Assembly: GCF_030653815.1 (NCBI RefSeq)
Contig: NZ_JAURYQ010000037.1
Location: forward strand, 203,474-267,473
Direction of reading: 5' to 3'
DNA: 64,000 nucleotides
DNA from: Rhodoferax sp.
GTDB taxonomy: Bacteria > Pseudomonadota > Gammaproteobacteria > Burkholderiales > Burkholderiaceae_C
Below are positions 1 through 8,614 of the stretch, piece after piece. Below the pieces are notes generated by a model, which did not search any database, was not told the origin of the DNA, and saw nothing but the letters and a program-made list of their open reading frames with translations. Position 1 is the first letter of the stretch; each line of letters opens with the position of its first letter. Made by a program: the position numbers and the translations under genes.

Positions 1-516
1 TTGCTCAAGGAGCGTGTGATTTTCCTGGTGGGTCCGGTCAATGATTACGTGGCCAACCTGGTGGTGGCGCAGTTGTTGTTTCTGGAAAGCGAAAACCCTG
101 ACAAAGACATTTCGTTCTACATCAACTCCCCCGGCGGTTCAGTCAGCGCCGGCATGGCGATTTACGATACCATGAATTTCATCAAGCCACAGGTTTCCAC
201 GCTGTGCACCGGCATGGCTGCCAGCATGGGTGCTTTCCTGTTGGCTGCTGGTGAAAAGGGCAAGCGCTTTTGCCTGCCCAACGCCAAAATCATGATCCAC
301 CAGCCTTCGGGCGGCAGCCAAGGCCAGGCCACAGAAATCGAAATTGCGGCGCGTGAAATTTTGAAGACGCGCGAGCAGCTCAACCGGATTTTGGCTGAGC
401 GCACGGGTCAGCCGCTGGAACGCATTGCGCGTGACACCGAGCGCGACTACTACATGACGGCGCAGGAAACCCAGGAATATGGTCTGATTGACCAGGTTAT
501 CACCAAGAGGGCATAA
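1..516 (+). CDS. clpP: ATP-dependent Clp protease proteolytic subunit ClpP (5' end cut off)
   Basis: This is the serine peptidase that forms the double-heptamer chamber degrading substrates fed by ClpX. The reading frame is open from base 1. About 30 N-terminal residues lie outside the window, since ClpP is usually near 200 residues and 171 are seen here, so the first codon (TTG) is probably an internal Leu. The catalytic triad is intact: Ser75 in GMAASMG, His100 in MIHQP and Asp149 in ERDYY, with the 25- and 49-residue spacing of the family. clpX starts 4 bp downstream, the standard proteobacterial operon order. Confidence 0.97.
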   Translation: MLKERVIFLVGPVNDYVANLVVAQLLFLESENPDKDISFYINSPGGSVSAGMAIYDTMNFIKPQVSTLCTGMAASMGAFLLAAGEKGKRFCLPNAKIMIHQPSGGSQGQATEIEIAAREILKTREQLNRILAERTGQPLERIARDTERDYYMTAQETQEYGLIDQVITKRA

Positions 517-520
517 GGTC

Positions 521-1777
521 ATGGCTAAAGGCTCTTCCGGAGAGAAAACCCTGTACTGCTCGTTTTGCGGCAAGAGTCAGCATGAGGTCAAGAAACTGAT
601 TGCGGGTCCGTCGGTGTTTGTCTGCGACGAATGCATCGAACTCTGCAACGAAATCATTCGCGACGAGTTGCCGGCGACCACCGAGACATCTGAGAAAACC
701 GATCTGCCGACACCCGCCGAGATCAAGGCCAATCTGGACAACTATGTGATCGGTCAGGAAGCCGCCAAACGCATTCTGGCGGTGGCGGTGTACAACCATT
801 ACAAGCGGCTGCGGCATCAGGAAAAGTCGAGCAAGGACGAGGTCGAGCTGTCCAAGAGCAATATCTTGCTGATCGGCCCCACCGGTTCCGGCAAGACGCT
901 GTTGGCCCAGACCCTGGCGCGCATGCTCGACGTGCCCTTTGTGATGGCAGACGCCACCACACTCACTGAGGCGGGTTATGTGGGTGAAGACGTCGAAAAC
1001 ATCGTGCTCAAGCTGCTGCAAAGCTGCAACTACGAGGTCGAGCGGGCGCAGCGCGGCATTGTCTACATCGACGAGATCGACAAGATTTCGCGCAAGTCCG
1101 ACAACCCGTCCATCACCCGTGATGTCTCGGGTGAAGGCGTGCAGCAGGCGCTGCTCAAGCTGATCGAAGGCACCATGGCCAGTGTGCCGCCGCAAGGTGG
1201 GCGCAAGCATCCCAACCAGGATTTTGTTCAGGTCAATACCACCAACATCCTGTTCATTTGCGGTGGCGCGTTCTCGGGTCTGGAAAAAGTCATTGACAAC
1301 CGCACCGAGTCCTCCGGCATCGGTTTTGGTGCAGCGGTCAAGAGCAAGCAAAACCGCAACCTGACCGAGGTGTTCAAGGAAGTCGAACCCGAGGACTTGA
1401 TCAAGTTCGGCTTGATTCCTGAATTGGTGGGTCGCATGCCGGTGGTGGCTACCCTGGGCGAACTCAGTGAAGAGACGCTGGTGCAAATTTTGACCGAGCC
1501 GAAAAATGCCCTGGTGAAACAGTACAGCAAACTGCTCGCCATGGAAGGCGTCGAGCTTGAAATTCGCCCTAGCGCGCTGAAAGCCATTGCCAAAAAGGCG
1601 CTGGCCCGTAAAACCGGTGCCCGCGGTTTACGCTCGATCCTTGAATTGGCGCTGATCGACACCATGTTCGATCTACCCAATGTCTCCAACGTCGAAAAAG
1701 TTGTGCTGGACGAGTCCACGATCGAGGAAAACAAGGCGCCTTTGCTGGTTTACCGTGAAGTCGCCAAGCAAGCCTGA
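521..1777 (+). CDS. clpX: ATP-dependent Clp protease ATP-binding subunit ClpX
   Basis: ClpX is the AAA+ unfoldase that recognises substrates and threads them into ClpP. The N-terminal zinc-binding domain has Cys13, Cys16, Cys35 and Cys38. Walker A is GPTGSGKT at 119-126, followed by a GYVG pore loop and a Walker B segment ending in DEIDK. The product is 418 residues, normal for the family. I chose the ATG at 521 (protein begins MAKGSSGEK) over an upstream in-frame start inside clpP, because the zinc-finger family begins here and an AAGG-type ribosome site overlaps the clpP stop codon. Confidence 0.97.
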   Translation: MAKGSSGEKTLYCSFCGKSQHEVKKLIAGPSVFVCDECIELCNEIIRDELPATTETSEKTDLPTPAEIKANLDNYVIGQEAAKRILAVAVYNHYKRLRHQEKSSKDEVELSKSNILLIGPTGSGKTLLAQTLARMLDVPFVMADATTLTEAGYVGEDVENIVLKLLQSCNYEVERAQRGIVYIDEIDKISRKSDNPSITRDVSGEGVQQALLKLIEGTMASVPPQGGRKHPNQDFVQVNTTNILFICGGAFSGLEKVIDNRTESSGIGFGAAVKSKQNRNLTEVFKEVEPEDLIKFGLIPELVGRMPVVATLGELSEETLVQILTEPKNALVKQYSKLLAMEGVELEIRPSALKAIAKKALARKTGARGLRSILELALIDTMFDLPNVSNVEKVVLDESTIEENKAPLLVYREVAKQA

Positions 1778-1809
1778 TGTAATTTCATACCGGTAACAGA
1801 AGGATTTTT

Positions 1810-4251
1810 ATGTCTGGCCATCCCAATTTACCTGCCATCCCTGTGGATCTGCCCTTGTTGCCTTTGCGTGATGTGGTCGTTTTTCCGCACATGGTGATCC
1901 CGCTTTTTGTCGGGCGCCCCAAGAGCATCAAGGCGCTCGAGGCCGCCATGGGCGCCGAGCGCCGCATCATGTTGGTGGCCCAAAAAGCGGCTGCCAAAGA
2001 TGATCCGGTGGTCTCTGACATGTTTGACATGGGCTGCATTTCCACCATTTTGCAAATGCTCAAATTGCCCGACGGTACCGTCAAGGTGCTGGTGGAAGGC
2101 CAGCAGCGCGCTGTGGTGAACCACATTGAAGACGGTGAAATGCATTTCACCGCCACCGTGACGCCGGTGGAGTTGCCGGCCGAGCCCGAGGCCAAGACCA
2201 AGGCCCAGATCAGCGAGATTGAAGCCTTGCGCCGCGCCGTGATGCAGCAGTTTGACCAGTACGTCAAGCTCAACAAAAAGATTCCGCCTGAAATCCTGAC
2301 TTCGATCTCAAGCATTGATGATCCGGGTCGCCTGGCCGATACCATTGCTGCGCATTTGCCGCTGAAGCTGGAGAGCAAACAGGCTGTGCTCGACCTCGCC
2401 AGCGTGCGTGATCGTCTGGAAAACCTCTTTGCGCAAATCGACCGTGAGGTGGACATCCTCAATGTCGACAAGAAAATCCGTGGTCGCGTCAAGCGGCAAA
2501 TGGAAAAGAACCAGCGCGATTTTTATTTGAACGAACAGGTCAAGGCCATTCAGAAAGAGCTGGGCGAGGGCGAAGACGGCGCTGACATCGACGAGATCGA
2601 GAAGAAGATCAAGGCCGCCAAGATGCCCAAGGACGCCCTGAAAAAGGCGCAAGGCGAACTCAAGAAACTCAAGCTGATGTCACCCATGTCGGCCGAGGCC
2701 ACGGTGATCCGTAACTACATCGACGTGCTCACCGGTCTGCCCTGGGCTGGCAAGACCAAGATCAAACACAACCTGGCCAACGCTGAAACGGTGCTCAATG
2801 AAGACCATTACGGGCTGGACAAGGTGAAAGACCGCATCCTGGAATACCTCGCGGTGCAGCAGCGCGTGGACAAGGTCAAGGCCCCCATTCTTTGCCTGGT
2901 CGGACCGCCTGGCGTGGGCAAGACCTCGCTGGGGCAGTCGATCGCCAAGGCCACCGGGCGCAAGTACGTGCGCATGGCGCTGGGCGGCATGCGCGACGAG
3001 GCCGAGATTCGCGGTCACCGCCGCACCTACATTGGTGCCATGCCGGGCAAGGTGCTGCAAAGTCTGAGCAAGGTCGGCACGCGCAACCCCTTGTTCCTGC
3101 TCGACGAAATCGACAAGCTGGGTACCGACTTCCGCGGTGATCCGTCCAGCGCTTTGCTTGAAGTGCTCGACCCCGAGCAAAACCACAAGTTTGCCGATCA
3201 TTACGTTGAGGTCGACTTTGATCTGAGCGATGTCATGTTTGTGGCCACCTCCAACTCCATGAACATTCCGCCAGCGCTGCTGGACCGGATGGAAGTGATT
3301 CGTTTGTCGGGCTACACCGAAGACGAGAAAACCAACATTGCGCTGCGCTACCTGTTGCCCAAACAACTGGGTAATAACGGGGTCAAGGAAGCCGAGTTGC
3401 AGGTGACGGAGGATGCGGTGCGCGATATCGTGCGCTACTACACCCGCGAGGCGGGTGTGCGCTCGCTGGAGCGGGAAATATCCAAAATCTGCCGCAAGGT
3501 GGTCAAGGGTCTGCAACTCAAGCAAATGACCGCGCAAGTGGTCGTTTCTGCCGCCAATTTGAGCGAATTTTTGGGGGTGCGTAAATTTGATTACGGCCGC
3601 GCCGAAAAGATAAACCAGGTGGGACAGGTGGTGGGTCTGGCCTGGACCGAGGTGGGTGGTGACTTGCTCACCATCGAGGCGGCCATGGTGCCTGGCAAGG
3701 GCGTCATTACCCGCACGGGTTCGCTCGGTGATGTGATGAAGGAGTCGGTGGAGGCAGCCCGCACCGTGGTGCGCAGCCGTTCGCACCGGCTCGGTATCAA
3801 GGATGAATTTTTCGAGAAGAAGGACATTCACATCCACGTGCCTGATGGCGCGACGCCCAAAGACGGTCCCAGTGCCGGTGCCGCCATGACCACCGCGTTT
3901 GTGTCGGCCATGACCGGTATCCCGGTGCGTTGCGGTGTCGCCATGACCGGTGAAATCACGCTGCGCGGTGAAGTCACTGCCATTGGTGGCCTGAAGGAAA
4001 AGTTGCTTGCGGCACTGCGCGGCGGTATCAAGACCGTGCTGATCCCGGAAGACAATGCCAAAGACCTGCAGGAAATTCCTGAAAACGTGAAGAACGGGCT
4101 GGAAATCGTGCCGGTGCGCTGGATCGACAAGGTGCTTGAAATTGCGCTGGAACGCATGCCAACGGCCTTGCCCGAAGACGCATCAACCGGTGCTGCTGCG
4201 ACAGAAATTGCCTTGACGGCACCGGCCTCGGTTGAGGCGGTAAAACATTGA
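1810..4251 (+). CDS. lon: ATP-dependent protease La (Lon)
   Basis: Lon is a cytoplasmic hexameric AAA+ protease for misfolded and regulatory proteins. The 813-residue product has the N-terminal substrate-binding LAN domain, Walker A GPPGVGKT at 365-372, and a C-terminal S16 peptidase domain with catalytic Ser688 (in DGPSAGAA) and Lys731 (in LKEKLL). The 43-residue spacing of the dyad matches E. coli Lon. An AGAAGGA ribosome site precedes the ATG. It follows clpX by 32 bp, the usual clpP-clpX-lon order. No clear terminator follows; the tRNA promoter lies 40 bp after the stop. Confidence 0.97.
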   Translation: MSGHPNLPAIPVDLPLLPLRDVVVFPHMVIPLFVGRPKSIKALEAAMGAERRIMLVAQKAAAKDDPVVSDMFDMGCISTILQMLKLPDGTVKVLVEGQQRAVVNHIEDGEMHFTATVTPVELPAEPEAKTKAQISEIEALRRAVMQQFDQYVKLNKKIPPEILTSISSIDDPGRLADTIAAHLPLKLESKQAVLDLASVRDRLENLFAQIDREVDILNVDKKIRGRVKRQMEKNQRDFYLNEQVKAIQKELGEGEDGADIDEIEKKIKAAKMPKDALKKAQGELKKLKLMSPMSAEATVIRNYIDVLTGLPWAGKTKIKHNLANAETVLNEDHYGLDKVKDRILEYLAVQQRVDKVKAPILCLVGPPGVGKTSLGQSIAKATGRKYVRMALGGMRDEAEIRGHRRTYIGAMPGKVLQSLSKVGTRNPLFLLDEIDKLGTDFRGDPSSALLEVLDPEQNHKFADHYVEVDFDLSDVMFVATSNSMNIPPALLDRMEVIRLSGYTEDEKTNIALRYLLPKQLGNNGVKEAELQVTEDAVRDIVRYYTREAGVRSLEREISKICRKVVKGLQLKQMTAQVVVSAANLSEFLGVRKFDYGRAEKINQVGQVVGLAWTEVGGDLLTIEAAMVPGKGVITRTGSLGDVMKESVEAARTVVRSRSHRLGIKDEFFEKKDIHIHVPDGATPKDGPSAGAAMTTAFVSAMTGIPVRCGVAMTGEITLRGEVTAIGGLKEKLLAALRGGIKTVLIPEDNAKDLQEIPENVKNGLEIVPVRWIDKVLEIALERMPTALPEDASTGAAATEIALTAPASVEAVKH

Positions 4252-4292
4252 GAAAAATGATCGCTCCAGAGCTGAAAGCTTGAAAATTACCT

Positions 4293-4298
4293 TATAAT
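4293..4298 (+). promoter_or_regulatory. Candidate -10 element (TATAAT) for the tRNA-Gly pair
   Basis: A perfect TATAAT lies 14 bp before the first tRNA-Gly, which places the start site a few bases upstream of the mature tRNA. The -35 region is weak: the best candidate, CTGAAA at 4272, is only 15 bp away. The assignment rests on the -10 sequence and its position. Confidence 0.5.
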
Positions 4299-4312
4299 TT
4301 AGGGCTTGTAAC

Positions 4313-4388
4313 GCGGGATTAGCTCAGTTGGTAGAGCGATACCTTGCCAAGGTATAGGTCGAGAGTTCGAGTCTCTTATCCCGCTCCA
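4313..4388 (+). tRNA. tRNA-Gly (anticodon GCC), copy 1
   Basis: A 76-nt cloverleaf with acceptor arms GCGGGAT and ATCCCGC, anticodon loop TTGCCAA (anticodon GCC), a TTCGAGT T loop and an encoded CCA end. The sequence closely resembles E. coli tRNA-Gly(GCC). It is followed 36 bp later by a second, nearly identical copy. Confidence 0.97.
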
Positions 4389-4424
4389 GTTTTTTATCTG
4401 GTGCTGATCTTGTTGGCACCATTT

Positions 4425-4500
4425 GCGGGAATAGCTCAGTTGGTAGAGCGATACCTTGCCAAGGTATAGGTCGAGAGTTCGAGTCTCTTTTCCCGCTCCA
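4425..4500 (+). tRNA. tRNA-Gly (anticodon GCC), copy 2
   Basis: A 76-nt tRNA differing from copy 1 mainly in the seventh acceptor pair: GCGGGAA pairs with TTCCCGC, where copy 1 has GCGGGAT with ATCCCGC. The compensating change on both strands shows that both genes are maintained as functional. CCA is encoded. A terminator follows at 4508. Confidence 0.97.
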
Positions 4501-4507
4501 GTTTTTT

Positions 4508-4536
4508 AAAAAGGGAAGCACTGCTTCCCTTTTTTT
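4508..4536 (+). terminator. Intrinsic terminator after the tRNA-Gly pair
   Basis: Perfect hairpin AAGGGAAGCA / TGCTTCCCTT with a one-base loop region, followed by a run of T. It separates the Gly pair from tRNA-Cys, so the downstream tRNAs need read-through or their own promoter. Confidence 0.8.
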
Positions 4537-4547
4537 GCAAAAACATC

Positions 4548-4621
4548 GGCGCGATAGCAAATCGGTTATGCAACGGATTGCAAATCCGTCTAGCCCAGTT
4601 CGACTCTGGGTCGCGCCTCCA
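4548..4621 (+). tRNA. tRNA-Cys (anticodon GCA)
   Basis: A 74-nt cloverleaf with acceptor GGCGCGA / TCGCGCC, anticodon stem ACGGA / TCCGT around loop TTGCAAA (anticodon GCA), T arm around TTCGACT and an encoded CCA after the T discriminator typical of tRNA-Cys. It sits between two terminators. Confidence 0.97.
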
Positions 4622-4639
4622 GTTATTTTGTTGTCAATC

Positions 4640-4672
4640 AAGCCTCGTAATTTTTATTGACGAGGCTTTTTT
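4640..4672 (+). terminator. Intrinsic terminator after tRNA-Cys
   Basis: Inverted repeat AAGCCTCGT / ACGAGGCTT with an 11-nt AT-rich loop, followed by TTTTTT. It ends about 20 bp before tRNA-Leu. Confidence 0.75.
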
Positions 4673-4691
4673 GTTTGACAATACGCCTGTT

Positions 4692-4777
4692 GCCCGAGTG
4701 GTGGAATGGTTTACACAGCAGACTTAAAATCTGTCCCCCGTCAGGGGTTGCCGGTTCGAGTCCGGCCTCGGGCACCA
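4692..4777 (+). tRNA. tRNA-Leu (anticodon TAA)
   Basis: An 86-nt class II tRNA. Acceptor GCCCGAG pairs with CTCGGGC, the anticodon loop is CTTAAAA (anticodon TAA), the variable arm has the paired segment CCCC...GGGG, and CCA is encoded. Confidence 0.95.
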
Positions 4778-4798
4778 TCCATGCGTCACAGCGCCTGA

Positions 4799-4875
4799 CA
4801 GCCAGTAGCTCATCCGGATAGAGCACGAACCTTCTAAGTTCGGGGTAGGGGGTTCGAGTCCCTCCTGGCTGGCCA
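4799..4875 (+). tRNA. tRNA-Arg (anticodon TCT)
   Basis: A 77-nt tRNA with acceptor CAGCCAG / CTGGCTG, G discriminator and encoded CCA. The anticodon stem CGAAC / GTTCG encloses CTTCTAA (anticodon TCT). The 5' end was fixed by requiring seven acceptor pairs before the TA-GCTC start of the D arm. That gives a first pair C1-G72, which is less common than G1-C72. Confidence 0.93.
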
Positions 4876-4910
4876 AAAAAAAGCAGGTTGTTCGCCTGCT
4901 TTTTTATTTT
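4876..4910. terminator. Bidirectional terminator between the tRNA cluster and fabI
   Basis: Hairpin AGCAGG / CCTGCT with a TTGTTCG loop, flanked by eight A on the left and a T run on the right. It can therefore end the tRNA transcript on the plus strand and the convergent fabI transcript on the minus strand. Confidence 0.85.
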
Positions 4911-4938
4911 CCGCGGCTGCCGGGACAGCCTGACTGGC

Positions 4939-5724
4939 TCAGCTCTCCACCACGGCTACTGCCGTCTGGCTGACGCCGCAATCCACATACGAAATTTGAC
5001 CGGTCATGCCGGAAGCCAGATCGCTGAGCAGGAAGGCCGCCACGTTGCCAACTTCGTCGATGGTCACGTTGCGCTTGAGCGGGGATGCCGCCGCCGAGAT
5101 GCCCAGCAGCTTGCCAAAGTCCTTGATGCCGCTGGCCGCCAGCGTCTTGACGGCGCCGGCGCTCAGGCCATTGACACGAATGCCTTTGGCGCCGACCGCA
5201 TCAGCCAGGTAGCGCACCGATGATTCGAGCGACGCCTTGGCCAGGCCCATGGTGTTATAGCTCGGCACCACGCGCACGCCACCCAGGTAGGTCAGGGTCA
5301 GCAGCGACGCGGTGTTGCTCAGGTAGGGCAGGGCGGCTTTGGCCATGCCAGGAAAGCTGTAGGCGCTGATGTCGTGCGCAATGCGGAAATTCTCGCGCGT
5401 CAGACCATCCAGAAAGTTCCCGGCGATGGCTTCGCGCGGGGCAAAACCGATGCTGTGCACAAACCCGTCAAAGGTGGGCCAGTGCTGCGACAGGTCCTTG
5501 AACAACTTGTCGATCTGCTCGTCCGAGCTCACGTCGCAGTCAAAAATCAGCGTGGAATTGAAGTCAGCGGCAAATTCGGTGATGCGATCCTTGAAGCGCT
5601 CCCCCACGTAGCTGAACGCCAGCTCGGCACCCTGCGCGTGACAGGCCTTGGCAATGCCGTAGGCAATGGAGCGGTTGGACAACACGCCGGTGATCAGAAA
5701 TTTTTTGCCTGTCAGGAAACCCAT
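4939..5724 (-). CDS. fabI: Enoyl-[acyl-carrier-protein] reductase (NADH) FabI
   Basis: FabI reduces the enoyl-ACP double bond in the last step of each fatty acid elongation cycle, and is the target class of triclosan. The 261-residue protein starts MGFLTGKK and has the FabI-type Rossmann start with GVLSNRSIAYGIA. The active-site Tyr-x6-Lys motif is seen as YNTMGLAK. I rejected a start 15 codons upstream because the family begins at MGFL and an AGAGGCT-type ribosome site precedes it. It is divergent from the yejA-like gene, with a 43-bp gap that must hold both promoters. Confidence 0.96.
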   Translation of the reverse strand: MGFLTGKKFLITGVLSNRSIAYGIAKACHAQGAELAFSYVGERFKDRITEFAADFNSTLIFDCDVSSDEQIDKLFKDLSQHWPTFDGFVHSIGFAPREAIAGNFLDGLTRENFRIAHDISAYSFPGMAKAALPYLSNTASLLTLTYLGGVRVVPSYNTMGLAKASLESSVRYLADAVGAKGIRVNGLSAGAVKTLAASGIKDFGKLLGISAAASPLKRNVTIDEVGNVAAFLLSDLASGMTGQISYVDCGVSQTAVAVVES

Positions 5725-5767
5725 AGTAGCCTCTGCTTTTTCAATTGATTTGATGCAGAATTGTCGC

Positions 5768-7576
5768 ATGCGTCGACTGTTTTTTTTGTTCTTCCTGAGT
5801 TGGGTGTCTCCTTTATGGGCGGCGCACGGCTACGCACTCTGGGGCGACCTGAAATACCCGGCCAATTTCGCCCATTTCGACTATGTCAACCCGGCTGCGC
5901 CCAAGGGCGGTGAACTGCGTCTGGTGAGCAACCTGCGGGTCTCCACCTTTGACAAGTACAACCCGTTCACCATCAAGGGTTCGGCCCCGGCCTACCTGGC
6001 TGACCTGATGTTTGACAGCTTGTTGACCGGTTCCCTGGACGAGACCGGTTCCGGCTATGGTTTGCTGGCGCAGGACGTGGTGGTGGCTGCGGACGGCCTG
6101 AGTGCCACTTTCACGCTGCGTCCCGAAGCCCGCTTTCACAATGGGGACCCGGTGTTGGCCGCCGATGTGAAGTACAGCTTTGACATGCTGATGGGCCCCT
6201 TTACTTCTCCGGCCTACAAGACCATTCTTTTTGATGTGGCGGGTCTGGATGTGCTGGACGAGCGCAGCGTGCGCTACCGCTTCAAGAAGCCCAACCGCGA
6301 ACTGCCGCTGACCGTGGGCGGCTTACCGGTCTTCAGCCGGGCTTGGGGTGCCGAGGCCGGCAAGCCCAAACCGTTTGACCAGATCGTCACCGATGTGCCC
6401 ATCGGCAGCGGGCCCTACAAAATCGGCCCGGTCCGTTTTGGCAAAGACATCACCTATGTGCGCGATGCCAATTACTGGGCCAAGGACCTCCATGTGCGAC
6501 GTGGCACAGCCAATTTCGACCGCATCACGGTCAAGATTTACAAGGACGGCACGGCCCGTCTGGAGGCCCTGAAAGCGGGCGAATTTGATTTGATGCGTTT
6601 TTTCTCAGCCGGTGACTGGGCGCGCCGCGTCAACGGCAAGCGCTTTGATTCGGGTGAACTGGTCAAGCGGGAATACCAGCACCGCCTGCCCACGGGATTT
6701 CAGAGCTATGTGCTCAACACGCGGCGTGAGCTGTTCAAGGATGTGCGCGTGCGCCAGGCGTTGGGTCTGGCATTGGACTACGAGTGGCTGAACCGGCAAC
6801 TTTTTTACAACGCCTACCAGCGCGTCAACGGCTTGTTTGGCAACACCGACTGCCAAGCCAGCGGCGTGCCTTCAGCACAGGAACTCGCCTTGCTGGCGCC
6901 ATGGCGCAGCAGTGTGCCCGCCGAGGTCTTTGGCCCCATGACGCAGCCTCCACGCACCGATGCGCCTTCCAGCCTGCGCGCCAATTTGCGCCAGGCCCAA
7001 GCCTTGTTGAATGCCGCGGGCTGGCAGGTGCGCGATGGCAAGTTGCGCAACGCCCAAGGCCAGCTGTTCGAGATCGAGTACCTCGACAGCAACGAAGGCT
7101 CGGCAAGGGTGGTGACACCGTGGGCGCGCAACCTGGAGAAACTGGGTATCACGCTGAACTTTCGTCCGGTGGACTTTGCCCTGTACCAGCAGCGTCTGCA
7201 AAAATTCGAGTTCGACATCACCTCGTTGGCCTACGGTGGCACCCACAATCCGGGCCAGGAGTACGCCGATCTGTTTGGTTCCCAAGCGGCGGAGCAGGAG
7301 GACTCCGGCAACCTGGCGGGGGTCAAGAACCCGGCGGTCGATGCCTTGATCAGCGCCATGACCCGTGCCACCTCCAAGGCCGAACTGCTGCCGGCCTGTC
7401 GCGCGCTGGAACGCGTGATTGCCCACAGCCATGTGCTCGTGCCACAGTGGTCTGCGGCGACCCACCGCATCGTCTTCAACAGCTGGCGGTTGAGCCAGCC
7501 CGCCGCCATGCCCCCGTATTCCCAAGGCGAAGGCTGGGCCATTGACACCTGGTGGGCAAAGCCCTTAGCCAAATAA
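5768..7576 (+). CDS. yejA: Peptide ABC transporter substrate-binding protein (YejA-like, SBP family 5)
   Basis: Periplasmic oligopeptide-binding protein that delivers substrate to the permeases encoded downstream. The 602-residue protein starts MRRLFFLFFLSW, with a cleavable signal ending near PLWAAHGYA. It carries the family-5 features seen in YejA: YALWGDLKYP near the mature N-terminus, then FNPFTI-like and ANYWAKD segments. The start at 5768 was preferred to an upstream in-frame ATG because it begins directly with the signal peptide. It forms an operon with the next three genes (4-bp gap, then overlaps). The family imports peptides, including microcin C in E. coli; the substrate here is unknown. 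Confidence 0.88.
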   Translation: MRRLFFLFFLSWVSPLWAAHGYALWGDLKYPANFAHFDYVNPAAPKGGELRLVSNLRVSTFDKYNPFTIKGSAPAYLADLMFDSLLTGSLDETGSGYGLLAQDVVVAADGLSATFTLRPEARFHNGDPVLAADVKYSFDMLMGPFTSPAYKTILFDVAGLDVLDERSVRYRFKKPNRELPLTVGGLPVFSRAWGAEAGKPKPFDQIVTDVPIGSGPYKIGPVRFGKDITYVRDANYWAKDLHVRRGTANFDRITVKIYKDGTARLEALKAGEFDLMRFFSAGDWARRVNGKRFDSGELVKREYQHRLPTGFQSYVLNTRRELFKDVRVRQALGLALDYEWLNRQLFYNAYQRVNGLFGNTDCQASGVPSAQELALLAPWRSSVPAEVFGPMTQPPRTDAPSSLRANLRQAQALLNAAGWQVRDGKLRNAQGQLFEIEYLDSNEGSARVVTPWARNLEKLGITLNFRPVDFALYQQRLQKFEFDITSLAYGGTHNPGQEYADLFGSQAAEQEDSGNLAGVKNPAVDALISAMTRATSKAELLPACRALERVIAHSHVLVPQWSAATHRIVFNSWRLSQPAAMPPYSQGEGWAIDTWWAKPLAK

Positions 7577-7579
7577 ATC

Positions 7580-8614
7580 ATGCTGAGCTACATTCTCAAA
7601 CGCCTGTTGTTGATGATCCCCACGCTGTTCGGGGTGCTGTTGCTCACCTTTGTGGTGATCCAGTTCGTGCCGGGCGGCCCGGTGGAGCAGTATTTGGCCG
7701 AGGCCAAGGCCGGCACCGGCAAAGGCGCTACGGCAGAGAGCGGCGGCTTGAGCTACCGGGGTGCGCAGGGGGTGGACCCGAAACGCATCGAGCAGATCAA
7801 GGCGCTCTATGGCTTTGACAAACCCGCCCATGAGCGCTTTGTGCAGATGCTGGGCCAGTTTGCGCGTTTTGATCTCGGCAAGAGTTTTTTCCAGAACAAA
7901 AGCGTGTCGGAGCTCATGTGGGAAAAGTTGCCGGTGTCGATCAGCCTGGGCTTGTGGACGTTTTTTATCAGCTACCTGATTGCCGTGCCGCTGGGTGTGG
8001 CCAAGGCGGTACGCGCTGGCTCGCGTTTCGATTTTGTGACCACGCTGCTGGTGCTGCTGGGCTACGCCATTCCGGGCTTTGTGCTGGGTGTCGCGCTGCT
8101 GGTGATTTTTGGTGGCCAGTTGCAGTGGTTTCCGCTGCGCGGCCTGACCAGCAGCAACTGGGACGAGTTGAGCTGGGGCGCGCGTGTGGTGGACTACCTG
8201 TGGCACATTGCGATGCCGGTCACGGCCATGGTGCTGGGCAGCTTTGCCGTGACCACCATGCTGACCAAGAATGCCTTCCTGGAAGAGATTCGCAAGCAAT
8301 ATGTGGTCACCGCGCGGGCCAAGGGTCTGGATGAGCGCCAGGTGCTGTGGGGCCATGTGTTTCGCAATGCGCTGATCCCCATCATCACCGGTTTCCCAGC
8401 GGCCTTCATCGGCGCTTTCTTCACAGGCTCGTTGCTCATCGAGACCCTGTTTTCCCTCGACGGCCTGGGCCTGCTGAGCTACGAGAGCGTGATCCGGCGT
8501 GATTACCCGGTGGTGCTGGGCACCCTGTTTTTCTTTACCCTGATCGGCTTGGTGACCAAGCTGATTTCAGATTTGTCTTATGTCTGGGTGGACCCCCGTG
8601 TCAAGTTTGACTAA
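7580..8614 (+). CDS. yejB: Peptide ABC transporter permease (YejB-like)
   Basis: Inner-membrane permease of the YejABEF / DppB class, 344 residues with about six membrane spans. It begins MLSYILKRLLLMIPTLFG, the usual start of DppB-type permeases. The ABC-coupling (EAA) loop is visible around VTARAKGLDERQVLWGHVFRNA. It begins 3 bp after yejA and its end overlaps the next gene, which indicates translational coupling within the operon. Confidence 0.9.
   Translation: MLSYILKRLLLMIPTLFGVLLLTFVVIQFVPGGPVEQYLAEAKAGTGKGATAESGGLSYRGAQGVDPKRIEQIKALYGFDKPAHERFVQMLGQFARFDLGKSFFQNKSVSELMWEKLPVSISLGLWTFFISYLIAVPLGVAKAVRAGSRFDFVTTLLVLLGYAIPGFVLGVALLVIFGGQLQWFPLRGLTSSNWDELSWGARVVDYLWHIAMPVTAMVLGSFAVTTMLTKNAFLEEIRKQYVVTARAKGLDERQVLWGHVFRNALIPIITGFPAAFIGAFFTGSLLIETLFSLDGLGLLSYESVIRRDYPVVLGTLFFFTLIGLVTKLISDLSYVWVDPRVKFD

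Noticed and set aside
4675..4680. TTGACA just upstream of tRNA-Leu as a -35 box
   Set aside because: Only 11 bp separate it from the tRNA 5' end and there is no -10 between them, so it cannot drive that gene. It may be chance.
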